From positions 62,001-126,000 of the forward strand of contig CASFXY010000001.1 of the NCBI GenBank assembly GCA_949298805.1: a stretch of 64,000 bases of DNA, read 5' to 3'. Under the pieces are notes generated by a model. That model had not been told where the DNA came from and searched no databases. It saw nothing but the letters and a program-made list of their open reading frames with translations. This DNA comes from an uncultured bacterium. GTDB lineage: Bacteria > Cyanobacteriota > Vampirovibrionia > Gastranaerophilales > Gastranaerophilaceae. Below, piece after piece: positions 36,057 through 45,800 of this stretch. Each line of letters begins with the position of its first letter. Positions within the stretch are counted from its first letter, which is position 1. Position numbers and translations under genes: made by a program.

Positions 36057-38395
36057 TTTAAACAAAAATTTACAAGTTCATACATCTTGTCGAGGTTATC
36101 TTCGGCAAGATGTTTTTTAAAATCTGTTATTTTGTCAAATTCATCACATAAAATTTCATATAATGACTGCTTTGCAAGCTTTTCGGTGTTTGCAGGTTCG
36201 ATATATGTAATTTTGTCTATGTCTAAAATTTCTATAGCACCAATTTGTTCAAAGAGTTCCAAAGCAATTTGTACAAATGATTCGCTTGTTCCGCAAGCAT
36301 TTGCCAACTTATATATATCAATTTCTCCGTCTTTATGATTATGGGCATATTTGAGCATTCCCGAGAGTGTTTTTAAACAAGTTTCAATGTTTTCATTAAA
36401 GTTGTCATTCATAAAATGAATTTTGTTTGGCTTAATTTCTTTTAAAATATATCCAAGTTCTTCCATTGTTGACGGGTAGTCAAAAAACATTATGCTTTTG
36501 TGTTTACGTTTATCTCTGTAAATTCGTTTTTCAATTTCAGGATATTTTTTGATATTTTCTATTGTTTTAATATTTTTTGCCCAGATTGTTACATCAAGAC
36601 CATCCTTTTTTAAATATTCGCAGATTTGTGTCAATATACCCTCTTTTTTTCTGTGGTCGTATATTTTAACATTGTTGCAATTATTTTTTGGCTGATATTT
36701 ACTGCTGTATATGTCAATAATTTCAAGTTGAATTTTTTCTTCATTATTAAAAATATTTAATTTTGGCGCAAAAGCAATGTCTGATATAGCGTTTTCAGGC
36801 AAAAGAAGCGAATTTTCATTCCAACTTACGCATTCCAGTGTTGTTCCGTTTTGTTCGCATCTGAATTTTAGGTGGTTTAAGTTTTTGCCAATTGTGCGTA
36901 TATCTTTTATTTGAGCATCTTTCAGTGCAAAAACAGGTGATGGATTGCCTTGTCCGTATGGTTCCAAAACGTTAATTTTTTCTGTTAATTCTTTTGTGAT
37001 TTCACTTGCTGATAGAAATTTATCCGCTTCAAGATAATTTTTTACCGGTGTATCAACATTTAATTCCTCAATTGTATTTAATATTGCCTGTTTTATTTCA
37101 TCGAAAGAGTGCGTGTTCATATCAAATGAAAACCCGCCCGCAAGAGCATGCCCGCCGTAACCAAGAAATAAATTTGAATTACTTTTTAATATTTCATATA
37201 CATTATAACCTTCGATTGAACGAATAGAACATCTGCCTATATTGTTTTCATTAGATGTTATCATAAAAACCGGTTTAGAATAATCTTCAAGAATTTTTGC
37301 GGCAACTATGCCAATTATCCCTATGTGCCAATTTTTATCGTATAAAACAATTGCTGCTTCATTGGTATCTTTTGCCATATCGCTCGCCTCAAGATAGATA
37401 TTTTCACAAAGACTTTGGCGAATTTTATTAAAATTATCAAGTTTTTCAAGTATAAAATTGAGTGCGCTTTCGCTCTCCTCTGTCAAGAACTCAAATGCTA
37501 ACTCCGGCGTGCTTAGCCTTCCTACAGCATTAATTCTTGGTGTAAGCACAAAGGCAATGTCATTACTTGTAATATTTTCTCTGCCGACACTTTTAAAGAG
37601 CATAGAAATGCCTTTGTGCTGATTTTCATTTATCAGCTTTAGACCGTTTGAAACAATAGTTCGGTTTTCCCCTAATAGCGGTACAACATCTGATATTGTT
37701 CCTATGCAAGCCAATATCAGCAGTTCGTCGTCCTTTTCTTTTTCAAGTAATTTTAATGCCAATTTGTACGCTATGCCGACTCCTGCAAGTTGACACAAGT
37801 TTTCTATTTGCCTTATATCTAAGTCATCTTTAAGAGAGTTAGGTGCTTGCGGATTTAAAATTGCAAATGCCTGTGGTGTTTCTCCGTCAAGTTTGTGATG
37901 GTCAGTAATTATTACGTCGACACCAAATGATTTTATAAGTTTAACTTCACTTGCATTCGATATTCCGCAATCAACAGTTATAAGAACTTTTATTTTGTGT
38001 TTAGATATATACTCAAGTGCTTTTTTTGAATTTAAACCGTGCCCATGTTTTTCTCGTTCAGGGATAAATATTTCAAAATTAGCGCCAAGTTTATCAAGTG
38101 TCTTATACATTAGGGCACTTGAAGTTACTCCGTCTGCATCAAAATCGCCCCATACGAGAATTTTTTCTTTTTGTGCTATTGCTTTTTTTATTCTTTTAGT
38201 TACCTTTTCACAGTCATTAAAAACATCAAGCGATGTTAACGATGCTTTTTTGCACTCAAGGAATTCTTCGGCATCTTTTCTTGAGTTTATTCCTCTTAGG
38301 CGAAGTAAATCGCAAAGCAGAGGGTCTTTGATATATTCAACCAACTCTCTGCTTTTTTCAGGTATTTCTTTTTGTATTATTTTTCTATAGTTCAT
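36053..38395 (-). CDS. recJ: Single-stranded-DNA-specific exonuclease RecJ
   Basis: 780 residues. 5'-3' ssDNA exonuclease in recombination and repair. DHH-family motifs are all present: DFDADGVTSSALMY, VDCGIS, ITDHHKLDGE, and the DHHA1 GYGGHALAGGFSF. The extra ~200 C-terminal residues resemble the long Gram-positive form (B. subtilis type) rather than the 577-residue E. coli one. The ATG directly follows the stop of the Bax-inhibitor-like gene (TAATAAATG), so they are coupled. Confidence 0.95.
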   Translation of the reverse strand: MNYRKIIQKEIPEKSRELVEYIKDPLLCDLLRLRGINSRKDAEEFLECKKASLTSLDVFNDCEKVTKRIKKAIAQKEKILVWGDFDADGVTSSALMYKTLDKLGANFEIFIPEREKHGHGLNSKKALEYISKHKIKVLITVDCGISNASEVKLIKSFGVDVIITDHHKLDGETPQAFAILNPQAPNSLKDDLDIRQIENLCQLAGVGIAYKLALKLLEKEKDDELLILACIGTISDVVPLLGENRTIVSNGLKLINENQHKGISMLFKSVGRENITSNDIAFVLTPRINAVGRLSTPELAFEFLTEESESALNFILEKLDNFNKIRQSLCENIYLEASDMAKDTNEAAIVLYDKNWHIGIIGIVAAKILEDYSKPVFMITSNENNIGRCSIRSIEGYNVYEILKSNSNLFLGYGGHALAGGFSFDMNTHSFDEIKQAILNTIEELNVDTPVKNYLEADKFLSASEITKELTEKINVLEPYGQGNPSPVFALKDAQIKDIRTIGKNLNHLKFRCEQNGTTLECVSWNENSLLLPENAISDIAFAPKLNIFNNEEKIQLEIIDIYSSKYQPKNNCNNVKIYDHRKKEGILTQICEYLKKDGLDVTIWAKNIKTIENIKKYPEIEKRIYRDKRKHKSIMFFDYPSTMEELGYILKEIKPNKIHFMNDNFNENIETCLKTLSGMLKYAHNHKDGEIDIYKLANACGTSESFVQIALELFEQIGAIEILDIDKITYIEPANTEKLAKQSLYEILCDEFDKITDFKKHLAEDNLDKMYELVNFCLN

Positions 38396-38398
38396 TTA

Positions 38399-39130
38399 TT
38401 AGCGATTTTTGCTTAGTTGAGCAAGTAGTCTTAGCAGTTCCAGATATAGCCAAATAATTGTTACTAAGAGAGAAAATGCACCAAACCATTCAAAATATTT
38501 TGGCGCCATTTTTTGTGCACCTTCTTCTATGAAATTAAAATCAAGTATGAAATTTAAGGCTGCAATTGCGCAAAATACTATACTTAAACCAATGCCCAGC
38601 ATTCCCGTATTCCAAATTGAAATGAAGTTCGGATTAAATATACTGATAATTATGCTTGCGAAATAAAATAACATAATTGATGCCGTTGCAGTAAAAATCA
38701 CTTTTTTAAAGGTTTCTGTTGCTTTAATAATTCCTGTTTTGTATAAAAATAACATCATAAAAAGAGTCAAAAATGTTATTAAAGCGGCATTTGCAACAAT
38801 GCCCTTCAGCTGCATTTCATACATTGCGGATATTCCGCCGATTGCAAGACCTTCGCATACAGCATAGCCAATTGATAAAATTTTTGCGTTTTGAGGTTTA
38901 AATCTCATGACTATAGCAAGTATTAAACCTGCTATAATACCTCCCCACATCAGCATTATAACCTTATCCATGTAGCCGTTAAATGCCTGTACCCAGCTAA
39001 ATGCACCTACTGCAAACGTAATTAGCAATAAGAGCATTGTTTTGTTAACCGCGCCGGTAATAGTCATAGGTTCGCCTTCAAGAACTGCGCCTTCATAAAT
39101 ATTGCTTTGTGTCATAGGATTAGATGTCAT
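38399..39130 (-). CDS. Bax inhibitor-1/YccA-family membrane protein
   Basis: 243 residues with seven predicted TM helices starting near residue 30. The closest pattern is the bacterial BaxI_1 type (MTSNPMTQSNIYEG, TGAVNKTMLLLL, GLAIGGISAMYE). Family members leak Ca2+ or bind proteases, but bacterial roles are poorly known. GGAGGAG precedes the ATG. Operon with recJ. Confidence 0.88.
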   Translation of the reverse strand: MTSNPMTQSNIYEGAVLEGEPMTITGAVNKTMLLLLITFAVGAFSWVQAFNGYMDKVIMLMWGGIIAGLILAIVMRFKPQNAKILSIGYAVCEGLAIGGISAMYEMQLKGIVANAALITFLTLFMMLFLYKTGIIKATETFKKVIFTATASIMLFYFASIIISIFNPNFISIWNTGMLGIGLSIVFCAIAALNFILDFNFIEEGAQKMAPKYFEWFGAFSLLVTIIWLYLELLRLLAQLSKNR

Positions 39131-39177
39131 TTTTACTCCTCCATATTATAATTATGGATTATACTACGTTTTTGACG

Positions 39178-39183
39178 TAAAAT
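39178..39183 (+). promoter_or_regulatory. -10 box, leaderless type (coaE)
   Basis: TAAAAT with a 6-nt spacer to the ATG at 39190. Not extended; no ribosome-binding site. Confidence 0.4.
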
Positions 39184-39189
39184 AAAGTC

Positions 39190-39738
39190 ATGATTAAGGT
39201 TGCTTTAACGGGTAATATTGCTGCAGGCAAATCAGAAGTACAAAATATCTTATTAAAGCTCGGTTATACCGTTATGGATACTGATGATTGTGCGCATGAG
39301 TTATTAAATAATAATTCGGATGTTTTAAAGCTTTTTGGTACAACAGATAGGAGTGCTCTTGCTAAGATAGTTTTTAATGATAAAAAAAAATTGAACTTAT
39401 TAGAGCAAATTTTACATCCGCTTGTAAAAAATAAAATTCTCGATTTTTTTAATTCAAATTTAAATTTGCCTGTTATATTTGTAGCTGTACCGCAATTGTT
39501 TGAGTCGGGCTTTGAAAAATTGTTTGACAAAATAATTTTTGTAGATGCGCCTTATAAGTTACGTTTGGATAGATTAATTAAACGTAACGGCTACAGCGAA
39601 GATTATGCCAAATTAAGACTTGATTCACAAGCTGCCGCTGATAAAAAAATATTGCTGAGTGATTTTGTGATAGTTAACAGTTCTAATTTAAGTGAGCTTG
39701 AAAAAAAGACTAAAGAATGTTTAAAACTTCTCTTATAA
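39190..39738 (+). CDS. coaE: Dephospho-CoA kinase
   Basis: 182 residues. Last step of CoA synthesis. P-loop GNIAAGKS (8-15), DTDDCAHEL (the usual D.D...H region) and the LID FVDAPYKLRLDRLIKRNGY are visible. Slightly shorter than typical (about 200), and the A/T-rich C-terminus overlaps speB by 29 bp. Confidence 0.93.
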   Translation: MIKVALTGNIAAGKSEVQNILLKLGYTVMDTDDCAHELLNNNSDVLKLFGTTDRSALAKIVFNDKKKLNLLEQILHPLVKNKILDFFNSNLNLPVIFVAVPQLFESGFEKLFDKIIFVDAPYKLRLDRLIKRNGYSEDYAKLRLDSQAAADKKILLSDFVIVNSSNLSELEKKTKECLKLLL

Positions 39739-40546
39739 GTTTGCAAGCGGTTGCTGTTGAAACTTTTGTAATATCTAAATCCGGTGCAAGCTCTACAATG
39801 TCTGCACCTATTATATTGTAATTTTTTAATTCTACAATCCATTGCATAAGCTCTTTATATGTCAGCCCCCCTGCCTCGGGTGTTCCTGTGCCGCTCATAA
39901 TTGAAGGATCGAGCACATCTAAATCAATGGTCACAAAAATCTTCTTATCGGCAAATTTTTGAAGTTCTTTGGGTCGATATGCTCTTGTAGAATATTTTTC
40001 CATTAATTCAAATTCTTCTTTTTCGCCTGAACGTATGCCGATTTGCATAATGTTTTCAAACCCTATAAGTTTTGCAATTTGCAACATTACACCCGAATGA
40101 GTAAGTTCTATTCCCAGATACTGTTCTCGTAAATCCGTATGTGCATCAAAATGTACAACTGCAATATCTTTATAATGTTTCAATATACCTTTAATTGTTC
40201 CCAGAGTAACTAAATGTTCTCCGCCTATTCCCAATATTTTTTTATTAAGAGAATATATTTCATCGGTATTTTTTTCAATTATTTCAAGTGCTTCTTTTGG
40301 TGCGCCAAACGGTAGCTCAAGTTCGCCGGCATCAAAAAACATTAAATCTGAAAGATTTGTATTAAAGTATGTGGAATATTCCTCTATTCCTACACTTTCA
40401 ACTCTAATTTGTTGAGGTGCAAAACGTGCCCCCGGTCGATTTGTACATGTTCCGTCAAAAGGCATACCCAGCATGATAATCTTTGAATTATCAAAATCAT
40501 CAGATGAGCCGATAAAATTTTTTTCTAAAAAAGGTCCGCTAAGCAT
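39710..40546 (-). CDS. speB: Agmatinase/arginase-family ureohydrolase
   Basis: 278 residues. Binuclear Mn enzyme that probably makes putrescine from agmatine. Metal-ligand motifs are GGEHLVT, FDAHTDLR and TIDLDVLDPS; PFDGTCTNRPGARFAPQQIR is the typical agmatinase N-terminal block. Its own extended -10 box (TGATAATAT) ends 6 nt before the ATG at 40546. Overlaps coaE at the 3' end. Confidence 0.9.
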   Translation of the reverse strand: MLSGPFLEKNFIGSSDDFDNSKIIMLGMPFDGTCTNRPGARFAPQQIRVESVGIEEYSTYFNTNLSDLMFFDAGELELPFGAPKEALEIIEKNTDEIYSLNKKILGIGGEHLVTLGTIKGILKHYKDIAVVHFDAHTDLREQYLGIELTHSGVMLQIAKLIGFENIMQIGIRSGEKEEFELMEKYSTRAYRPKELQKFADKKIFVTIDLDVLDPSIMSGTGTPEAGGLTYKELMQWIVELKNYNIIGADIVELAPDLDITKVSTATACKLIREVLNIL

Positions 40547-40552
40547 ATTTTT

Positions 40553-40561
40553 ATATTATCA
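40553..40561 (-). promoter_or_regulatory. Extended -10 promoter, leaderless type (speB)
   Basis: TGATAATAT on the minus strand; spacer of 6 nt (40547-40552) to the ATG at 40546. Confidence 0.55.
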
Positions 40562-40597
40562 CAAAAGTTTTAACAATTTTGCAATAAAGTTAATTGA

Positions 40598-40606
40598 TGC
40601 TATATT
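40598..40606 (+). promoter_or_regulatory. Extended -10 promoter, leaderless type (TonB-C-like gene)
   Basis: TGCTATATT, 6-nt spacer, ATG at 40613. Faces the speB promoter 36 bp away. Confidence 0.55.
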
Positions 40607-40612
40607 TTCATT

Positions 40613-41233
40613 ATGAGATTAATTTTGACTTTATTATTTTCGATATTTTTGTTTTTGCCTGCTTTTGCGCTTGATAATGCAGATGTTTGGAAACCTTATT
40701 TGCAAAACATTGAAAAGGATGTTAAAGCTTCTTGGTACAAGGCTTCAGGCATGTCAAGACATAACAAAGAATGCAAGATAAATTTGTTTTTTAATGTAAA
40801 AAATACAGGTGATGTGTCAGGAGTCAAGGTCTTAGCTTCGGACTGCGGCGAGGATATGAATAGGTTGGCAATTCAGGCTTTAAATGATACTGCGCCTTTT
40901 CCTCACTTTCCAAATAAAATTTCAGATGTTAAAGAAATTAGTATTGATTTTATTTTTGATTATAATTTGCTTCCGGAAAATCGTCATTTGCAGCAAACCA
41001 ATAGTACTTTTCAAGGGCATTTTAAAGAAGGTTCTTCGAGATTTTTGACCAATAGTGATAATTCTCAAAACACCCAAGCAGTTCCAAAAAAAGATAAACA
41101 AATTGAAAAAAGCCAGATTGACGATAATGACGGTAATTTAAAATTTCATTTATTTTATGTAATGCTAATTTTTGCCGGCTTATTGGTTTTAATAGTAATT
41201 TGTATTTTTAAATTTGTAATTAAGAGAAAATAA
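40613..41233 (+). CDS. Exported TonB-C-like protein with C-terminal TM anchor
   Basis: 206 residues. Signal peptide at 1-19 (cleavage near AFA/L). Residues 21-130 resemble a TonB/TolA C-terminal domain (VKASWY..., NKECKINLFFNVKNTGDVSG, NRLAIQALNDTAPFPHFP). A charged, Gln/Ser-rich linker follows, then a TM helix at about 181-202 with a basic tail (KFVIKRK). TonB proteins normally have the TM at the N-terminus, so this is an inverted topology. Predicted leaderless mRNA. No exbB/exbD nearby. Role unknown. Confidence 0.75.
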   Translation: MRLILTLLFSIFLFLPAFALDNADVWKPYLQNIEKDVKASWYKASGMSRHNKECKINLFFNVKNTGDVSGVKVLASDCGEDMNRLAIQALNDTAPFPHFPNKISDVKEISIDFIFDYNLLPENRHLQQTNSTFQGHFKEGSSRFLTNSDNSQNTQAVPKKDKQIEKSQIDDNDGNLKFHLFYVMLIFAGLLVLIVICIFKFVIKRK

Positions 41234-41245
41234 TTTGATGACCTT

Positions 41246-42607
41246 TTAATTTTGTTGTTTGATTTTATAAACAATAGGCTTAAGGCTTCTGTAATAGCCT
41301 AATGACAATATAAAGCAGGCACTTATCCAAGCAATGGGGCCTGAGTAAAACATGCCTATGTATCCAAATTTAATTGCCAGATAAACTGCCGCAAAAGCGC
41401 GCATTAAAAGTTCTGCAACGCTTGCAATCAGTGGGAAAACAACTTCTCCCATACCTTGAAGGGCATTTCTATATATAAATATTTGCGAGAGAAAAATATA
41501 GAAAAATGTACTTATTAATAAATATTGATGTGCTATATCTATAATTTCTAATGTTGCACTGCCAATAAATTCTTTTATAATTTCCGTACCATAAAACCGC
41601 ATAATAATTGCCATTAAAATGCTCAAGACAATGCTTAGAATTGATGTTCTGATTACTCCGATTCTGATTCTTCTAAACTTTTTTGCACCAAAATTCTGTG
41701 CCACAAAAGTTGCCAGTGCTACCCCAAATGAAATCATTGGCAATGTTGCAATTTGTTCTATTCTGAGCGCTGCGGTAACTGCGGCTATGACATTTGAACC
41801 AAATGTGTTACATACGCTTTGAATTACTATAACCCCAAGTCCTATTATAGAAAATTGAACAGACATAGGGATGCCGACTTGCAAGTGCTCTAATGCAGAC
41901 TTTAAACTTTCGGAATTAATTTTAATTAGCCAGTCTTTCTTTTTTAAATGTAGAATCGGGAATTTTCTTTTTATATAAAAAAGGCAAAATATAACTGAAA
42001 TTCCTTGCGAAAGTATTACTGCTATTGCCGAACCTGCAACACCAAGTTTAAAAAATATTATAAAACAAAGTGCTAATATTATATTGATTATCGAGGCTAT
42101 AATTAAAAAATACAGCGGTGTTTTGCTGTCGCCAAGAGCCCTTATTATACTTGCTAATAAATTGTAAAAAGTTGTAGAAATTAGGCCCAAAACAATTATT
42201 TCTATATACCAATATGCATTGTTGTAGATGTTTTGTGGCACATTGAGCATATATAATATCGGGTGCATAAACAATGTAAAAAGTGCGGTAAAAAATAGTG
42301 TTACAAGCACACTTAGAATTGTTGAAATAACAACTGAGTTCCTTACTCCTTCATAATTTTTTGCGCCAAATCTTTGACCGGTGATAACTGCAAAACCGTT
42401 TGTTAAACCAACTATTATAAACATTATAAGGAAGAATAAGGGCGCAACTGCCCCAACCGAAGCAAATGCTTCTACCCCTAAGAGCCTTCCTACAATAACT
42501 AAATCGGCGATGTTGTATAATTGCTGAAAGATATTGCCTATTAACAATGGTATAGAGAATACCAAAATTAACTTTAGTGGTTCGCCTTTTGTTAAATCTT
42601 TAATCAT
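41246..42607 (-). CDS. MATE-family efflux transporter
   Basis: 453 residues with 12 TM segments. The opening MIKDLTKGEPLKLILVFSIPLLIGNIF up to IADLVIVGRLLG is split here: IPLLIGNIFQQLYNIAD and VGRLLGVEAFASVGA are the NorM/MepA-type motifs. Na+- or H+-coupled export of cationic compounds across the inner membrane. Single gene; converges with the TonB-C-like gene with a 12-bp gap. No clear ribosome site. Confidence 0.93.
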   Translation of the reverse strand: MIKDLTKGEPLKLILVFSIPLLIGNIFQQLYNIADLVIVGRLLGVEAFASVGAVAPLFFLIMFIIVGLTNGFAVITGQRFGAKNYEGVRNSVVISTILSVLVTLFFTALFTLFMHPILYMLNVPQNIYNNAYWYIEIIVLGLISTTFYNLLASIIRALGDSKTPLYFLIIASIINIILALCFIIFFKLGVAGSAIAVILSQGISVIFCLFYIKRKFPILHLKKKDWLIKINSESLKSALEHLQVGIPMSVQFSIIGLGVIVIQSVCNTFGSNVIAAVTAALRIEQIATLPMISFGVALATFVAQNFGAKKFRRIRIGVIRTSILSIVLSILMAIIMRFYGTEIIKEFIGSATLEIIDIAHQYLLISTFFYIFLSQIFIYRNALQGMGEVVFPLIASVAELLMRAFAAVYLAIKFGYIGMFYSGPIAWISACFILSLGYYRSLKPIVYKIKQQN

Positions 42608-42833
42608 TGGTAATATTTTGAGCTTGCTTTATGTTTGTTGTATGTTTTCGGACCTTATTTGCACAGTTCGTGTTTTGCTTTTGGTGGCTTAAATATAGAA
42701 AAAATTATTTTAAAAGTCAAGTTATTGAGTTTTTATATTTTATTATTAAGATTTATTAATTATGTTTTCAACCTTTTCTTAAGATTTTAAGTTTTGTGTC
42801 GTTGTGTAAAATATACAAGAATTAGTGGTGTGC

Positions 42834-45800
42834 ATGTTTATTAACCTGTTTGACTCAAAACTAAATAAAGTGAGCGAATTATCTTCTTCTTCGAATGTAA
42901 ATTCTGTGTCTGAAGGCATACAAATCGATGAAAGTATTTTTGCTAATGAATCTTCCGCCTGTACGGTTGAAAATTCCGAACTTGCAAATTTAAGCTCTGA
43001 TGATGAACAGCTATTGATTATGACTTTGCAACAAGAGGTATTGGAACTTGAATCTCAATTGGAAGATGCAAAAAAATCTAATGGTTGGATTTCTTCAGCT
43101 TGGGATTTTATAAAAAATGTTACAGGTCTGGGTGCAGGTTCTAATAAGGCTCAAGACAAAATTGATGAACTAAAAAACCAAATTGCCACATTGAGTGACA
43201 ATCCAAATCAAATTTATGATGTTTATAAAAATATAACCGGAAGAGAACTGACGGAAGACGATTTCTTAAAAATTAATAATGGTGAAATGTCTATTCTTGA
43301 AACCACCGAGGCTTCAATGAGTGTCGAGGGTTATAAAGAAGGGCAAAAAATGTGTGTCGATGTTGTCGCTGATATTGCATCCGGTATTGCTGCAGTCGGC
43401 GCTGTTGCCTTGGGTACCACTATTGGTATATGTGCTGCACCCTTTACTGCCGGCGCATCTCTTGGCCTTGTTGCTGCGGGCATTGGTATTGCTGCCGGAG
43501 TTGGTGCTGCTACTAAAGTTGCAATTAAAGCAAGTGACTGTCTTTTTACTGAGAAAGAATATTCTTTGCAAAATTTAGGTTACGACTTAATAACCGGTTC
43601 AATCAACGGTGCTATGGGTCCTGTTTCAAATGCACTTGGTGGTGCTGCAGGTACAGCGGTTATGAAAGCTGCCGGTATGCGAGCACTTGAGACGACCGTT
43701 GTAAACAGTGCTGTAAAGCAAGGCGCTGTAAAGGTCGCTGCTACTGCTGTTGATATGGTAGTGGATGGTACATTATCAGGTGCGACTGATGGATTTTCCC
43801 GTGCAGTAGGAGAGGGCAGATATGAGGATATCTTGGATGAAACTCTTACGAGTGCTGCAGGTGGTGCAATTGCCTCTCCTATAATTGGGGGCAGCTTTAA
43901 ACTCATTGGCAGTGCGGGTAGCGCTCTTGGCAAGAAAATTATTGGTGAGGTGTCAGATAGTACTGCACAAGTTTTGCAAAATACGGCTTCCGATAGTTTG
44001 TCTGATGTGTTAAGCGAGGCAGCTGATTATACTATTGCACATGATGCTTCGGCAACTTTAACAAGTGTTCTTGGAGATTCTGATATTGATTTTATTACTT
44101 CAAAGCTAGGGCCAACCAATTTAACATCTGCACTTAGTGCCGATGAATTTGCAAGAACTTCAAGCTTAATTAACAGTAATAATGTCATGACTTTAAAACA
44201 AGACGGTTTAATATCTACGTTAGATATCGAGAATTGGGTGAGGGATTTGAATAATTCTCAATTTACCGTATTATCTCAATTGCTTGATGATGACAATATC
44301 GCCTCTCTTGTTACTGATTCCAAAATTGATTTGAATCAACTTCTAAATATCTCGAAAAACATAGATGTTTCAAAGGTATCTCAATTAAAAGATTTGCTTA
44401 TAAGTGGCGATTTTGCTTCTAATATTGGTGATACATTAAAAATGTATCTTTCGGATGAACAATATGATGCAATTAAGCTATTACTGGGAAATGATGATAT
44501 GCTCAAATTTCTAGTAGACAAAGGCGACTTGACAAATTATGAATTTGTCAGAAATATTGCTGATAATTTGGGTTCTAATAAATTAAAAAAGATTGCTCAA
44601 ATACTGGATACTGAAACTGCTATTGATTTTTTTTACAATGAAGGTTATGAAAATTTTAAAGAATTTATGTCCTCGTCTTTTATTTCTCAATGCGACGAAA
44701 GTCAACTCGACATTATACACAGAATATTCAGCAGTAAAGGTTCTGTAGATTTAGAGATTTGTGAATCAGATATTGATTTTTGGTTATTTAGTACTCCGAA
44801 AGAAAATATGCCGCGTCTTTTGGATTTAATTGATAGTGGCAGATACGGACAGGACTTGTCGGAGACATTAAGTGTTGAACTTGCAGCGGACGAATTTTCA
44901 AAAATCCAAGATTTGCTTGATATGCCTCTTATAAAAGATAAGAATGTTATATCTCTTAGTAACTTGCGCAGAATATCTAATAACTTATCTTATGATGGAG
45001 TGCAAAATCTGCGTTCATTATTAAGCCAGCCTAAAATAAGTGGTTTGAAAAGAAGCGACTTTTATGTCATTCCGCAATCTCTTGATTTATTTTTAAATTA
45101 TTCTGATGAAAATTTCTCTAAACTATTAAATAACGATAATATTTTTAATTGTTTAAACAATGGTATTATATATTACCTTACTCGGCTTGATTTAGCCTGG
45201 CTTGTCAAACAGGCAAATATGGGTTCAGAACATGTCGATAATTTATGTAAATTATTTGATAATCCAACTTTGTATGATGCTATTTTAACCAATAAAAACA
45301 GTTTTAATTTCTTGGCATTAGAGCCATGTGCACAATATATTGACAGTTCTAACTTTGGTCTATTGTTAAATAAAATAGAAGATGGTGTCCGCTGCTCACA
45401 ATTTGAGGCTTTTGTCTACTTGTACGGTATGGATAAAATAAATTTATATGAGCTGGATTTCAGAACAAAGACTACAATACTTTCTAAGTTATCCGAGTTA
45501 CGTTCAAAGGTTGTATTGAATGCGGGTGATGGTGCAAATACTAATTTTGGGAATTTGTTTGATGAAAAAATTATTACTGCGAAAGAGTTTGCAAGATTAG
45601 AAGAATGTATTTCTTCTATTTCACAATCAATGAAAAAGACCATTACTACAACAGAAGTTAGCCCTGAAAATATAAAAAGAATGATGACAGGTTTCTTTGC
45701 TAATAATAATGCTGAACTGGAAAATGTGTTGAAAAATTTTGATTTTTCAGTATTTGGCAAAGATGGCTTGCCCTTAAGTTATTCGAGAGCTGAATTTTTG

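Noticed and set aside
42631-42759. 42-codon ORF in the gap between the MATE gene and the giant gene (starts MFVVCFRTLFAQ)
   Set aside because: No ribosome site and no -10 box at the right distance; Phe/Trp/Tyr-rich composition is what random AT-rich DNA gives.
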